Source of the DNA: an uncultured Robinsoniella sp.
GTDB taxonomy: Bacteria > Bacillota > Clostridia > Lachnospirales > Lachnospiraceae
Reading direction: 5' to 3'
Assembly: GCA_900539655.1 (NCBI GenBank)
Contig: UQCR01000009.1
Coordinates: forward strand, 40,485-104,484
Length of the DNA stretch: 64,000 bases
In this document: positions 26,475-34,135 of the stretch, one piece after another
Layout: every line of letters starts with the position of its first letter
Numbering within the stretch: position 1 is the stretch's first letter
The notes under the pieces: generated by a model
Seen by the model: the letters and a program-made list of their open reading frames with translations, nothing else
Databases searched by the model: none
What the model was told of the DNA's origin: nothing
Made by a program: the position numbers and the translations under genes

Positions 26475-26543
26475 CTGCCATTAACTTTATTCTGCTAATA
26501 ATATTATTCTGCTAATAACTTTATTTCTGTTATTAACTTTCTT
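26475..26543. repeat. Four imperfect 17-18-bp tandem repeats
   Basis: Units start at 26475, 26492, 26509 and 26527 with the form CTG(C/T)(C/T)A(T/A)TAA..TTATT. AT-rich and non-coding, between the bidirectional terminator and the end of the Ala/Lys-rich gene. Confidence 0.6.
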
Positions 26544-26562
26544 TTTGTCTTTTCGCTTTTAT

Positions 26563-27087
26563 CTATAAGTACACATTGCCGGTTACATCACCGTTGATTA
26601 CAAAATATGCAGCATTTTCTTCCGGTTTTAAGTATACGTCTATGGATTTAATATCCGCAGCTTTGTTTTTCAAAACCTTCGTCCAATGTTCTTTTGCCTG
26701 TTTTGTAATATCTTCCACATTGATTTCTTTTCCAAGATACTGCAGAAAGATCGTTTCTTTTACAACTGCTTTATTCGCCGGAGCTTTTTTAGCTGCTGGC
26801 TTTTTCTCAACCGGTGCTTTTTCAGCTGCAGGTTTTGCTGCTTTCGCTGCTGGCTTTGCTGCTGTTTTCTCTGCTGTAGTTTTAGCTGTAGATTTTGCTG
26901 CCGTAGTTTTCGCTGCCGGAGCCTTCTCCGCTGTTTTCTCTTCTGTTGCTTCCGTTACTTTTTCTTCTGCTGTTTTTGCAGCCGGCTCTGCCTTCTTGGC
27001 TGCTCTCTTTGATGGTGTTTTTGTTGCTTTAGTGGCTTCTGTCGTAGCTGCTGATGTCTCTTTTACGTTTGCTTTTACGGTTTTCAT
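26563..27087 (-). CDS. Ala/Lys-rich protein with C-terminal DUF6465-like domain
   Basis: Function unknown. The ATG at 27087 has GGAGG nine bases upstream; about 174 residues. The first ~105 residues are low complexity, built from Ala, Lys, Glu, Thr and Pro with repeated AAK/KAPA motifs, resembling histone H1-like tails. The C-terminal ~65 residues form a conserved domain (IFLQYLGKEINVEDI, DVYLKPEENAAYFVING) that I recall as DUF6465 of Lachnospiraceae. It has its own promoter and so forms a single transcription unit. A nucleoid or surface role cannot be chosen from sequence. Confidence 0.8.
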   Translation of the reverse strand: MKTVKANVKETSAATTEATKATKTPSKRAAKKAEPAAKTAEEKVTEATEEKTAEKAPAAKTTAAKSTAKTTAEKTAAKPAAKAAKPAAEKAPVEKKPAAKKAPANKAVVKETIFLQYLGKEINVEDITKQAKEHWTKVLKNKAADIKSIDVYLKPEENAAYFVINGDVTGNVYL

Positions 27088-27140
27088 ACATTTTCCTCCT
27101 CGCAAAACACTTCCATGCATATATATCATTTACATTAAGC

Positions 27141-27169
27141 ATAATATACCATTTTTTCAAAAATAGCAA
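27141..27169 (-). promoter_or_regulatory. Sigma-A type promoter of the Ala/Lys-rich gene
   Basis: Minus strand TTGCTA, 17 bases, TATTAT, about 54 bases before the start codon. Confidence 0.55.
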
Positions 27170-27178
27170 CTATTTCTT

Positions 27179-29245
27179 CTATAAGTTGATACGGACAAAG
27201 CCTGAAAGCATGTATTCCTGGAGCTTTTTATCTAAATAACCGTACTTTGGTATTTGGGACAATTCTCCCTGATCCAGAATATTCTGTGCCGCCTCACTTG
27301 CCTTTTGCAGGATGGATGCATCCGTAAACACATCCCCGATTTTAAACTCCAGCAGACCGCTTTGGCGCACTCCGAATACATCTCCCGGTCCACGGAGTTT
27401 TAAATCTTCACTGGCGATAAAAAAGCCATCGTTGGATTTATTCAGGATTTCCAGACGCTCCTTTACTTTTTTGCTGTCTGACGCCCGCACCATAATACAG
27501 TAAGACTGATATTGTCCCCGTCCTACCCTTCCACGAAGCTGGTGAAGCTGTGCCAGACCGAAGCGCTCTGCATTTTCTATCATCATTACAGTGGCATTTG
27601 GAACATTTACACCAACCTCCACCACGGTAGTGGAAACCAGTACATCAATTTCGTGATTCAAAAAACGTTCCATAATGCTGTTCTTTTCTTTCGGCTTCAT
27701 CTTCCCATGAAGATATTCAATCTGAATATCTCCATCCAGTGCCGCTCTCAGCCGCTCGGTATACTCAATGACATTTTCAGCCTCGATCGTCTCGCTCTCT
27801 TCAACCATGGGACAGATGATATAAGCCTGGCGCCCTGCTTCAACTTCATTTTGAATAAAAGCATATGCTTTTGGACGATATCTGGTATCTACCACGCAGT
27901 TTTTAATTGGCAGCCGGTTAGCCGGAAGTTCGTCAATCACGGAGACATCCAGATCTCCGTACAGAATTACAGCTAATGTCCGGGGAATCGGCGTAGCACT
28001 CATAACCAGCACATGGGGAAATTCTCCCTTTTCAGAAAGCGCCTCCCTCTGCCGCACGCCAAACCGGTGCTGCTCATCGGTAATCACAAGTGCCAGATTC
28101 TTGTAATTCACTTTTTCCTGAATCAGAGCATGAGTACCAATGATGATATCTGCCAGCCCTATTTCTATTTTATCATATGCCGCCCTTTTTTCTTTTGCCG
28201 TCATGGACCCGGTTAAAAGAACCGTTTTAAAGTCCAGCTGTTGTTCCTTTAGCAGTTCGGTTATAGATTCAAAGTGCTGTACCGCCAATACTTCCGTAGG
28301 TACCATTAAAGAACCCTGATATCCATTCTCCGCCGCCATAATCAATGCCAGAATGGCAAGTATGGTTTTCCCGGAACCAACATCTCCCTGAACCAGTCTT
28401 GCCATTACCTTTGGACTTAACAGATCTTTCTCTATTTCTTTCCATACCTTTGCCTGTGCCCCGGTGAGTGAAAATTGAAGATTCCCAATGATTTGATCCG
28501 TCAACGGCGTTTTCTGCATATGAAAATTGTGGTACAGATCTTGCGTACTGTCTTTCAAACGGCGCAGTGCCAGGATAAACAAAAAGAATTCATCAAATAC
28601 AAGGCGGTTTCTGGCTAGCATTACATCATGCATGTCTTTTGGAAAATGTATCTGTTCTATAGCATAGTGAAATTCAGCCAGATGATATTCATTTCTGATT
28701 TCTTCCGGAAGATAGTCATGATAGCCTTCCAAAAGGGGAAGTGCCTGACGCACCGCTTTGGTAATCATATTATTGGTAAGCCCTGGAACCAGAGTATAAA
28801 CCGGCTGCATCACATGCAGCATTTCCTGGTATTGATCTACACGAAAAACAGCAGGTTGTTCCATTAACAACTGCTGTTCTTTGCGTGAAATCTTCCCACG
28901 GAATATATATTTACTTCCCCTTTTCAGGGTATTTTTTAAATAGGGCATGTTGAACCAGGTCAGGCGGATCGTTCCTCCGCTGTCGTCCCTGATAACGGTG
29001 TTGGTAATCTGCAGCCGCCTGACTCTCTTCACATCCAGCGTCTGCACTACCGTACCATAAACTGCTGCTGATATATCATCATCCGAGATCTCAGATACCT
29101 GAACGATTTTTTCATAGGTATCATAATTTCTGGGATAATAATTCAGCAGATCATCAATTGTCTTAATCCCTGCTTTCTGAAATACCAGAACCGTTTTTTC
29201 TCCGATTCCTTTTAATTCCTGAATGGATGATTCCATATTCATCAT
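27179..29245 (-). CDS. recG: ATP-dependent DNA helicase RecG
   Basis: Branch-migration helicase for stalled replication forks. 688 residues: N-terminal wedge/OB domain (about 1-250), then superfamily 2 motor motifs: LVQGDVGSGKTILAILAL (I), ITDEQHRFGVRQRE (II, DEQH), VMSATPIPRTLA (III), VLVSTTVVEVGVNVPNA (V) and HQLRGRVGRG (VI). The start MMNMESS follows AGGTGG. It is the third gene of Asp23-fakA-recG, a gene order common in Firmicutes. Confidence 0.97.
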   Translation of the reverse strand: MMNMESSIQELKGIGEKTVLVFQKAGIKTIDDLLNYYPRNYDTYEKIVQVSEISDDDISAAVYGTVVQTLDVKRVRRLQITNTVIRDDSGGTIRLTWFNMPYLKNTLKRGSKYIFRGKISRKEQQLLMEQPAVFRVDQYQEMLHVMQPVYTLVPGLTNNMITKAVRQALPLLEGYHDYLPEEIRNEYHLAEFHYAIEQIHFPKDMHDVMLARNRLVFDEFFLFILALRRLKDSTQDLYHNFHMQKTPLTDQIIGNLQFSLTGAQAKVWKEIEKDLLSPKVMARLVQGDVGSGKTILAILALIMAAENGYQGSLMVPTEVLAVQHFESITELLKEQQLDFKTVLLTGSMTAKEKRAAYDKIEIGLADIIIGTHALIQEKVNYKNLALVITDEQHRFGVRQREALSEKGEFPHVLVMSATPIPRTLAVILYGDLDVSVIDELPANRLPIKNCVVDTRYRPKAYAFIQNEVEAGRQAYIICPMVEESETIEAENVIEYTERLRAALDGDIQIEYLHGKMKPKEKNSIMERFLNHEIDVLVSTTVVEVGVNVPNATVMMIENAERFGLAQLHQLRGRVGRGQYQSYCIMVRASDSKKVKERLEILNKSNDGFFIASEDLKLRGPGDVFGVRQSGLLEFKIGDVFTDASILQKASEAAQNILDQGELSQIPKYGYLDKKLQEYMLSGFVRINL

Positions 29246-29255
29246 AAACCACCTG

Positions 29256-30938
29256 TTACTCTACTGAAATGACGTAATAATAAATCGGCTGGCCACCGGA
29301 GTAAACTTCCACATCACAATTCGGATATTTTTTGCGGAATTTATCTCCAAGCTCATTTGCCGCCTCTTCCGTCACCTCTTCTCCATAATAGATGCTGATT
29401 AATTCCGATTCATCATCCATCATAATCTCAACAGTCTCATTAGCCACAGCATCCAGTTTTTCTCCAACTGCCAGAATGGAATGGTCTCCTATTCCCATAA
29501 TATTGCCTTCTTTGATTTCTTTGTCATCAATATGGGTATCACGAACCGCATAGGTAATCTGTCCGGTCTTCACATGCTGAATCTCTTCCACCATTGCTGC
29601 TTCATTTTCTTCCGGCGTTTTCTCCGGGATATAATTAATAATTGCTGTAATTCCCTGTGGCACGGTTTTGGTGGGAATTACAATAATTTTCTTGTCTTTT
29701 GTCAAAAGCTTCGCCTGGTTTGCAGCAAGAATAATATTTTTATTGTTCGGAAGGATATAAATAGTTTCTGCATTTACTTTTTCGATTGCATTTAACATAT
29801 CTTCCGTACTGGGATTCATAGTCTGTCCGCCTTCAATGAGGTAATCCACACCAAGCCCTTTAAATATTTCGCCAATTCCTTCTCCAATGGAGACTGAGAT
29901 AAAGCCAGCTTCTTTTGGCGGTGCATCCGAAACTGCCTGTGCTTTTACCTGATCTTCTGCCTGTTGCTGCAACGCAAGCTTTTGTGCATCCTTGATCAGT
30001 TTCTCCTGGTGTTCTTCCCTCATATTGTCAATCTTCATGCGGGATAACTCACCATAGGTTAATGCGCGGGAAATTGCCTTTCCAGGGTCATTGGTATGTA
30101 CATGAACCTTGACAATATCCTCATCAGCTACTACAACAATAGAATCACCTATAGATTCCAGGAATCCCTTAAACTCCATTTCCTGTTTATCCGATAATTC
30201 ACTTTTTGTCATAATAATAAATTCCGTACAATAACCAAACTTAATATCTGCTTCTGCCTGAGGGGAAATCTTCGTTACACTTCCCTGAGCAGATGCTCCT
30301 TCAATCGTATAATCGATTTCTTTGCCAAGGAATCCGTCATATGCCCCTTTAAGCACCTGTACCAGTCCCTGTCCGCCGGAATCTACTACGCCGGCTTCTT
30401 TTAATACCGGCAGCATCTCCGGTGTCTGTGAAAGAACATACTCCGCATGCTCGATCACTTCTTTCAGAAACTGTTCCATACTGATATCCGTCTCTGCAAG
30501 CTCTGCGGCTTTCTGTGCAGCGCCTTTGGCTACCGTAAGAATCGTCCCTTCCTTAGGCTTCATAACGGCTTTATAAGCGGTTTCAACCGCTTTCTGGAAT
30601 GCACCTGCCAAAATCTGAATATCAATTTCGTCATGCATTTTAATCCCTTTTGTAAAGCCACGAAACAGCTGTGACAGAATAACGCCCGAATTTCCCCTCG
30701 CTCCTCTTAAAGAACCGGAAGAAATTGCCTTCGCCAACACCTCCATGTCAGGATCGGTAAGTGCCGCCACTTCTTTTGCCGCAGACATAATCGTCAATGT
30801 CATATTCGTTCCCGTATCTCCATCCGGAACAGGGAATACATTTAATTCATTGATCCATTCTTTCTTAGACTCCAGATTTTTAGCACCCGCCAGAAACATC
30901 TTTGCACACAGACTGGCATTTATCGTATTTGTTACCAC
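29256..30938 (-). CDS. DAK2-domain fatty acid kinase-like protein (FakA/YloV)
   Basis: Likely ATP-binding subunit that phosphorylates fatty acids carried by a FakB protein. The GTG at 30938 is taken as start because AAGGAGG is 8 bases upstream. About 560 residues: DAK2/DhaL domain with NVFPVPDGDTGTNM near 30 (Mg-ATP Asp residues) and GARGNSGVILSQLFRGF near 85, a middle region, and a C-terminal DegV-like domain ending in GGQPIYYYVISVE. It lies between the Asp23 gene and recG, the same order as yloU-yloV-recG in Bacillus. Confidence 0.9.
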   Translation of the reverse strand: MVTNTINASLCAKMFLAGAKNLESKKEWINELNVFPVPDGDTGTNMTLTIMSAAKEVAALTDPDMEVLAKAISSGSLRGARGNSGVILSQLFRGFTKGIKMHDEIDIQILAGAFQKAVETAYKAVMKPKEGTILTVAKGAAQKAAELAETDISMEQFLKEVIEHAEYVLSQTPEMLPVLKEAGVVDSGGQGLVQVLKGAYDGFLGKEIDYTIEGASAQGSVTKISPQAEADIKFGYCTEFIIMTKSELSDKQEMEFKGFLESIGDSIVVVADEDIVKVHVHTNDPGKAISRALTYGELSRMKIDNMREEHQEKLIKDAQKLALQQQAEDQVKAQAVSDAPPKEAGFISVSIGEGIGEIFKGLGVDYLIEGGQTMNPSTEDMLNAIEKVNAETIYILPNNKNIILAANQAKLLTKDKKIIVIPTKTVPQGITAIINYIPEKTPEENEAAMVEEIQHVKTGQITYAVRDTHIDDKEIKEGNIMGIGDHSILAVGEKLDAVANETVEIMMDDESELISIYYGEEVTEEAANELGDKFRKKYPNCDVEVYSGGQPIYYYVISVE

Positions 30939-30951
30939 AACAAGTTCCTCC

Positions 30952-31308
30952 TTAATCAATCGATCTTACGCCTTCAACGTAAACATTTATTTTTTCAATC
31001 TCCATGCCGGTAAATTCTTCTACCTTATACTTTACATTACTGAGTAAATTATCCGCAACGGCTGAAATGCTTACGCCATATGCCACAATCACATGAAAAT
31101 CCAATGATATTTTATTTTCTTCTACCCGTACGTTAATCCCATGCTTCAGGCTTTCTTTTCTTAAGAGCTTTACCAAACCATCTTTCATATTAACAGCAGC
31201 CATACCTACGATACCAAAACATTCAACGGCAACACTGCCGGCATAAGTAGCGATTACATCAGTATCAATCAAGATAGAACCCAGATCTGTATCCATGCGT
31301 CCCTTCAT
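30952..31308 (-). CDS. Asp23/Gls24-family envelope stress protein (YloU-like)
   Basis: Small membrane-associated or cytoplasmic protein of 118 residues in the Asp23/Gls24 family. The family pattern is visible: IATYAGSVAVECFGIVGMA, then ISLDFHVIVAYGVSISAVADNL and the C-terminal INVYVEGVR. GGAGG precedes the ATG by a good distance. It stands 13 bases before the fakA-like GTG start, matching the yloU-yloV pair. Divergent from rpmB, as in many Firmicutes. Confidence 0.92.
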   Translation of the reverse strand: MKGRMDTDLGSILIDTDVIATYAGSVAVECFGIVGMAAVNMKDGLVKLLRKESLKHGINVRVEENKISLDFHVIVAYGVSISAVADNLLSNVKYKVEEFTGMEIEKINVYVEGVRSID

Positions 31309-31427
31309 ATCGTTACCTCCAACTTTTAAATTATAATATCTCTGCGTACATTATACCCTCTTTTCACACAAAATGAAATATTAATTTTAATTTTTAACAA
31401 TTTATTTCATTATTTTTTATTTTTCAC

Positions 31428-31456
31428 TTGCAAAATATGGTGCCATCTGATAGAAT
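31428..31456 (+). promoter_or_regulatory. Sigma-A type promoter of rpmB
   Basis: TTGCAA, 17 bases, TAGAAT on the plus strand; predicted start near 31463, leaving a leader of about 148 nt. Confidence 0.65.
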
Positions 31457-31462
31457 AACTAG

Positions 31463-31610
31463 TGTTGTGAGTCTATATCCAGTACAGGCTTGCGCAAATA
31501 ATGAAGCGATACACAAGATAAGATCTTCTTGCCAACGTGTATTATTTGATTATTTGTGGAATGCTGTGCAAGCGTGAGGACGAATATTAAAGTCAAGGAG
31601 GTGCTTATTC
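31463..31610 (+). promoter_or_regulatory. Structured 5' leader of rpmB
   Basis: Nested pairings: GCTTGC 31488-31493 with GCAAGC 31568-31573; CAAATAAT with either copy of ATTATTTG (31541 or 31549); ATACAC 31509-31514 with GTGTAT 31537-31542. An autogenous or other RNA control is suggested; not a leader class I can name. Confidence 0.45.
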
Positions 31611-31796
31611 ATGGCTAAATGTGCTATTTGTGAAAAGGGTGCTCATTTCGGAAACAATGTGAGTCATTCTCATAGAAGATCGAACAAAATGTGGAAATCT
31701 AACATCAAATCAGTTAAAGTAAAAGTTAACGGAGCTGCTAAGAAGATGTATGTATGTACTTCTTGCTTAAGATCCGGTAAAGTTGAAAGAGCTTAG
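31611..31796 (+). CDS. rpmB: 50S ribosomal protein L28
   Basis: Large-subunit ribosomal protein of 61 residues, typical for the short Firmicute L28. It begins MAKCAICEKGAHFGNNVSHS and has the CxxC near the N-terminus and a second Cys pair at CTSCLRSGK. AAGGAGG precedes the ATG. Monocistronic, with its own promoter, an unusually long structured leader and a terminator. Divergent from the Asp23-fakA-recG operon. Confidence 0.97.
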   Translation: MAKCAICEKGAHFGNNVSHSHRRSNKMWKSNIKSVKVKVNGAAKKMYVCTSCLRSGKVERA

Positions 31797-31804
31797 TTAG
31801 AGGG

Positions 31805-31834
31805 ACCTCTCACCATCGGTTGAGAGGTTTTTTT
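31805..31834 (+). terminator. Intrinsic terminator of rpmB
   Basis: ACCTCTCA-N8-TGAGAGGT followed by TTTTTTT, 8 bases after the rpmB stop. Confidence 0.9.
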
Positions 31835-31866
31835 GCAGAAAACGACTTCCTACACAACAAGCTAAG

Positions 31867-31905
31867 AGCCAGTCCCAATGCTGAAAACCGGCATTGGGAC
31901 TGGCT
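31867..31905. terminator. Strong hairpin, probable terminator
   Basis: Fifteen-base stem AGCCAGTCCCAATGC / GCATTGGGACTGGCT with a 9-base loop; TTATTTT follows on the plus strand. It may back up the rpmB terminator or end the small membrane-protein gene on the minus strand. 31906-32047 holds nothing else I can support. Confidence 0.55.
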
Positions 31906-32047
31906 TATTTTAATCTATTCGCTTCACAGATTTACTTCACCGTTTTGATAAATTTCGTGCTGTCAGTCAGTATTAAGCGATGTCTCTATATATTATGGAT
32001 CATTTCCAAATAGTCAAAAACCTTACTTCTCGTGCAAGTTTGAAACC

Positions 32048-32185
32048 CTAACACATAAACAGGTTATATCCTATTAATAAGAGCACAAAAATTATCAGCA
32101 CGGTTATAAAGGCGTTTGGCATGCACAAAGCTAAAAGCATCCCAACTGCTATCCAAAACAGTGTATAACCAACAATCCGTTTCAT
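32048..32185 (-). CDS. Small membrane protein (45 residues)
   Basis: Unknown function. Minus-strand ATG at 32185 preceded by GCAGGTGG, ending in TAG at 32048. The product is MKRIVGYTLFWIAVGMLL.. with two hydrophobic segments (about residues 5-21 and 27-43) separated by a short CMPN turn, so a membrane hairpin. The basic start, clear ribosome site and pure membrane composition argue for a real gene. It lies downstream of gerW on the same strand. Confidence 0.6.
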   Translation of the reverse strand: MKRIVGYTLFWIAVGMLLALCMPNAFITVLIIFVLLLIGYNLFMC

Positions 32186-32246
32186 AACCGTCCACCTGCA
32201 TATCTCTTTTCTATATCATATGCAGGAACCATCGATTTAACACTTT

Positions 32247-32657
32247 TTATTCTTCTTCTGTGTCAGTTTCCGGTGCGCTTGTGTCTGATTTCTCAGAAGC
32301 AGCTGCAGCATCTGTGTCTGTCTTACCGGCTGCAAATTTATTTACAAAATCAGGTACCATATCCAGTATCTTTGTAAGACCATCCTGATTCTTCACATTG
32401 ACAAGCTTTGTGGTACCATTTTGAATCACAAGTACTGCACTGGGTGACATCTTACCGCCCATTGCGCCGCCGCCATTATTCTTGGCGTCTCCGGACAGGG
32501 CACCTGCCGCAACTCCAAATGAAACATCTACCAGTGGAAGAATTATGGTATCACCTACTGACATTGCATCTCCCACTACAGTTTTTGTATTGATAAAGCT
32601 GTCCATCCCCTTGAATAATGAATCTACGGTTGTCTGAAAATTATTGTCTGAAGCCAT
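32247..32657 (-). CDS. GerW-family sporulation protein (YtfJ-like)
   Basis: Sporulation/germination-related cytoplasmic protein. The 136 residues show the family pattern: TVDSLFKGMDSFINTKTVVGD, TIILPLVDVSFG, GGGAMGGKMSPSAVLVIQNG and DMVPDFVNKF. The C-terminus is an acidic, Ser/Ala-rich tail. It directly follows a DUF2953 gene, the same order as ytfI-ytfJ in Bacillus, which supports the call. Confidence 0.92.
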   Translation of the reverse strand: MASDNNFQTTVDSLFKGMDSFINTKTVVGDAMSVGDTIILPLVDVSFGVAAGALSGDAKNNGGGAMGGKMSPSAVLVIQNGTTKLVNVKNQDGLTKILDMVPDFVNKFAAGKTDTDAAAASEKSDTSAPETDTEEE

Positions 32658-32670
32658 GTTTATTTCCTCC

Positions 32671-33738
32671 TTATTGTCTGATACGTTTTAGGAACTTTTT
32701 AGTATTTTTATCTTTAAAAATTTTCCATCCTGATTTCAGAAGATGGAGTGCACGTATATGCCCCCGAATCACTACATGACCCTCATAGATGGATTTATCA
32801 AAATCAGGATAAACCTGAATTTTGGTGGAATAAATCGGCAGAATCAGTCCTGCTATTCCCAGTATCTGCCCTGTTGTTGCCGGATCGCCGGTACCGAATC
32901 GAATATAACCTTTCGCATTCCTTGGCTTAAAATGCTTCAGCAGATAGAAGAATTCTGTCCTGGAACTTCCAAACAGTAACTTCGTTTCTTCTGCACGGAT
33001 GATTTCCAGATATTTATGCACCTGCCCTTTTAGATGGGTCAGTTTATAAAGTATATTACGGACTTTCCCGGGAATTCCCTTTAGGATATTCCAAATCTTC
33101 TTTATCACATCCAGCACTTTGCCTATTACAGACTTCACTTTTGCGAAGATTGTGCTGCGCTGGTTTTTATCTGATCGCTCTGCATCCTCAGATTTATCTG
33201 TTTTATTTGTTTTATTTGTATTCTTAGACCGGCAATCATCCCCTGTTTGCTGCACCCCGTTTTGCTCTGCCGTCTCCGGTCCGGCCAACTCTTTCAGGCT
33301 GCCGTCCCCGTTAACATTATCATCTGGCTTTGCCAGTTCTGTCTGCTCTGCGCCCGGGCTTCTTCCCGCATCGGGAAAGGATGCCTGCTCATTCCGGTTC
33401 TCTCTCGTATTTTCTTGTGTCTTATCTCCGGTCTTCTTTTTTCCCGGCCTTTTGAATTTAAGGAACTTTTTTAAAACCTTGAACTTTTCCACTGGTATTC
33501 CAAAAAGCCTGATCTCATATCTGGGTTTGCCCTCTTTATATTCTGCCATCACGGTTAAAATATGAAGCAGATAAGTGACTTTCCCCTGCCCATAGAGAAT
33601 ATCACCTTCCCTTTGTAGTGTTAATCGGTATCGTAATGGCACAAACACCACTGCCAGGAGAATCAGAAGGAACAGTGCTAAAATAACCGCCAGTATGATA
33701 CCTATAATCTTAAGTATTACCAAAATGATATGTAGCAT
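32671..33738 (-). CDS. DUF2953 protein (YtfI-like)
   Basis: Membrane-anchored protein of unknown role. 355 residues: an N-terminal TM helix (about 5-30) followed by VPLRYRL, a beta-rich part, then a central low-complexity Asn/Asp/Lys/Glu-rich stretch (about 105-185), and the C-terminal DUF2953 region (FGSSRTEFFYLLKHFKPRNA, YSTKIQVYPDFDKSIYEG). In Bacillus the equivalent YtfI is encoded next to YtfJ/GerW; the same pairing holds here with a gap of 13 bases. Confidence 0.85.
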   Translation of the reverse strand: MLHIILVILKIIGIILAVILALFLLILLAVVFVPLRYRLTLQREGDILYGQGKVTYLLHILTVMAEYKEGKPRYEIRLFGIPVEKFKVLKKFLKFKRPGKKKTGDKTQENTRENRNEQASFPDAGRSPGAEQTELAKPDDNVNGDGSLKELAGPETAEQNGVQQTGDDCRSKNTNKTNKTDKSEDAERSDKNQRSTIFAKVKSVIGKVLDVIKKIWNILKGIPGKVRNILYKLTHLKGQVHKYLEIIRAEETKLLFGSSRTEFFYLLKHFKPRNAKGYIRFGTGDPATTGQILGIAGLILPIYSTKIQVYPDFDKSIYEGHVVIRGHIRALHLLKSGWKIFKDKNTKKFLKRIRQ

Positions 33739-33751
33739 ATTCTCACACCTG

Positions 33752-34081
33752 TCAATTTCTTTCTTTTCTCTCCTTACGGGTTAAATATTGGCGTACCTGA
33801 AAACCACCGGTTTCTTTATAAACCTCCAGGGCAATATTCAGGGCTAACTGTACTGCTTCATCATAGCCGCATGCGATCCCTACAATCAAAGGGCAGTTAC
33901 GCCTTACTGCCTTTTGCATCAGGACGGCGGATGAAACGATATCAAATAAATCGGTCCCATTGGCTGCCAAGGTAACGACATACACATCAATCAGGCCTGC
34001 ATTATGATTTATTTTCCAGATTATTTTCTTTTTTTTCTTTCTGGCTGTTTCGCCTATATATAGATTTTGATACCATTTCAT
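33752..34081 (-). CDS. Hypothetical protein upstream of the DUF2953-gerW pair
   Basis: Not recognised. 109 residues, soluble, with basic ends (ARKKKKK near 13 and LTRKERKERN at the C-terminus) and a hydrophobic core (VYVVTLAANGTDLFDIVSSA, CPLIVGIACGYDEAVQLALN). It precedes the DUF2953 gene by 13 bases, so it is probably the first gene of a three-gene sporulation-associated operon. Confidence 0.65.
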   Translation of the reverse strand: MKWYQNLYIGETARKKKKKIIWKINHNAGLIDVYVVTLAANGTDLFDIVSSAVLMQKAVRRNCPLIVGIACGYDEAVQLALNIALEVYKETGGFQVRQYLTRKERKERN

Positions 34082-34135
34082 CTTTTTTATTCCTGACCTT
34101 GCTTCTTTTTTATTTATTACTTGATTTAAGTGCTT

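Noticed and set aside
26576..27166. Long plus-strand frame rich in Ala, Phe and Val opposite the Ala/Lys-rich gene
   Set aside because: It is the antisense of a repetitive Ala/Lys coding region; no ribosome site and no family resemblance.
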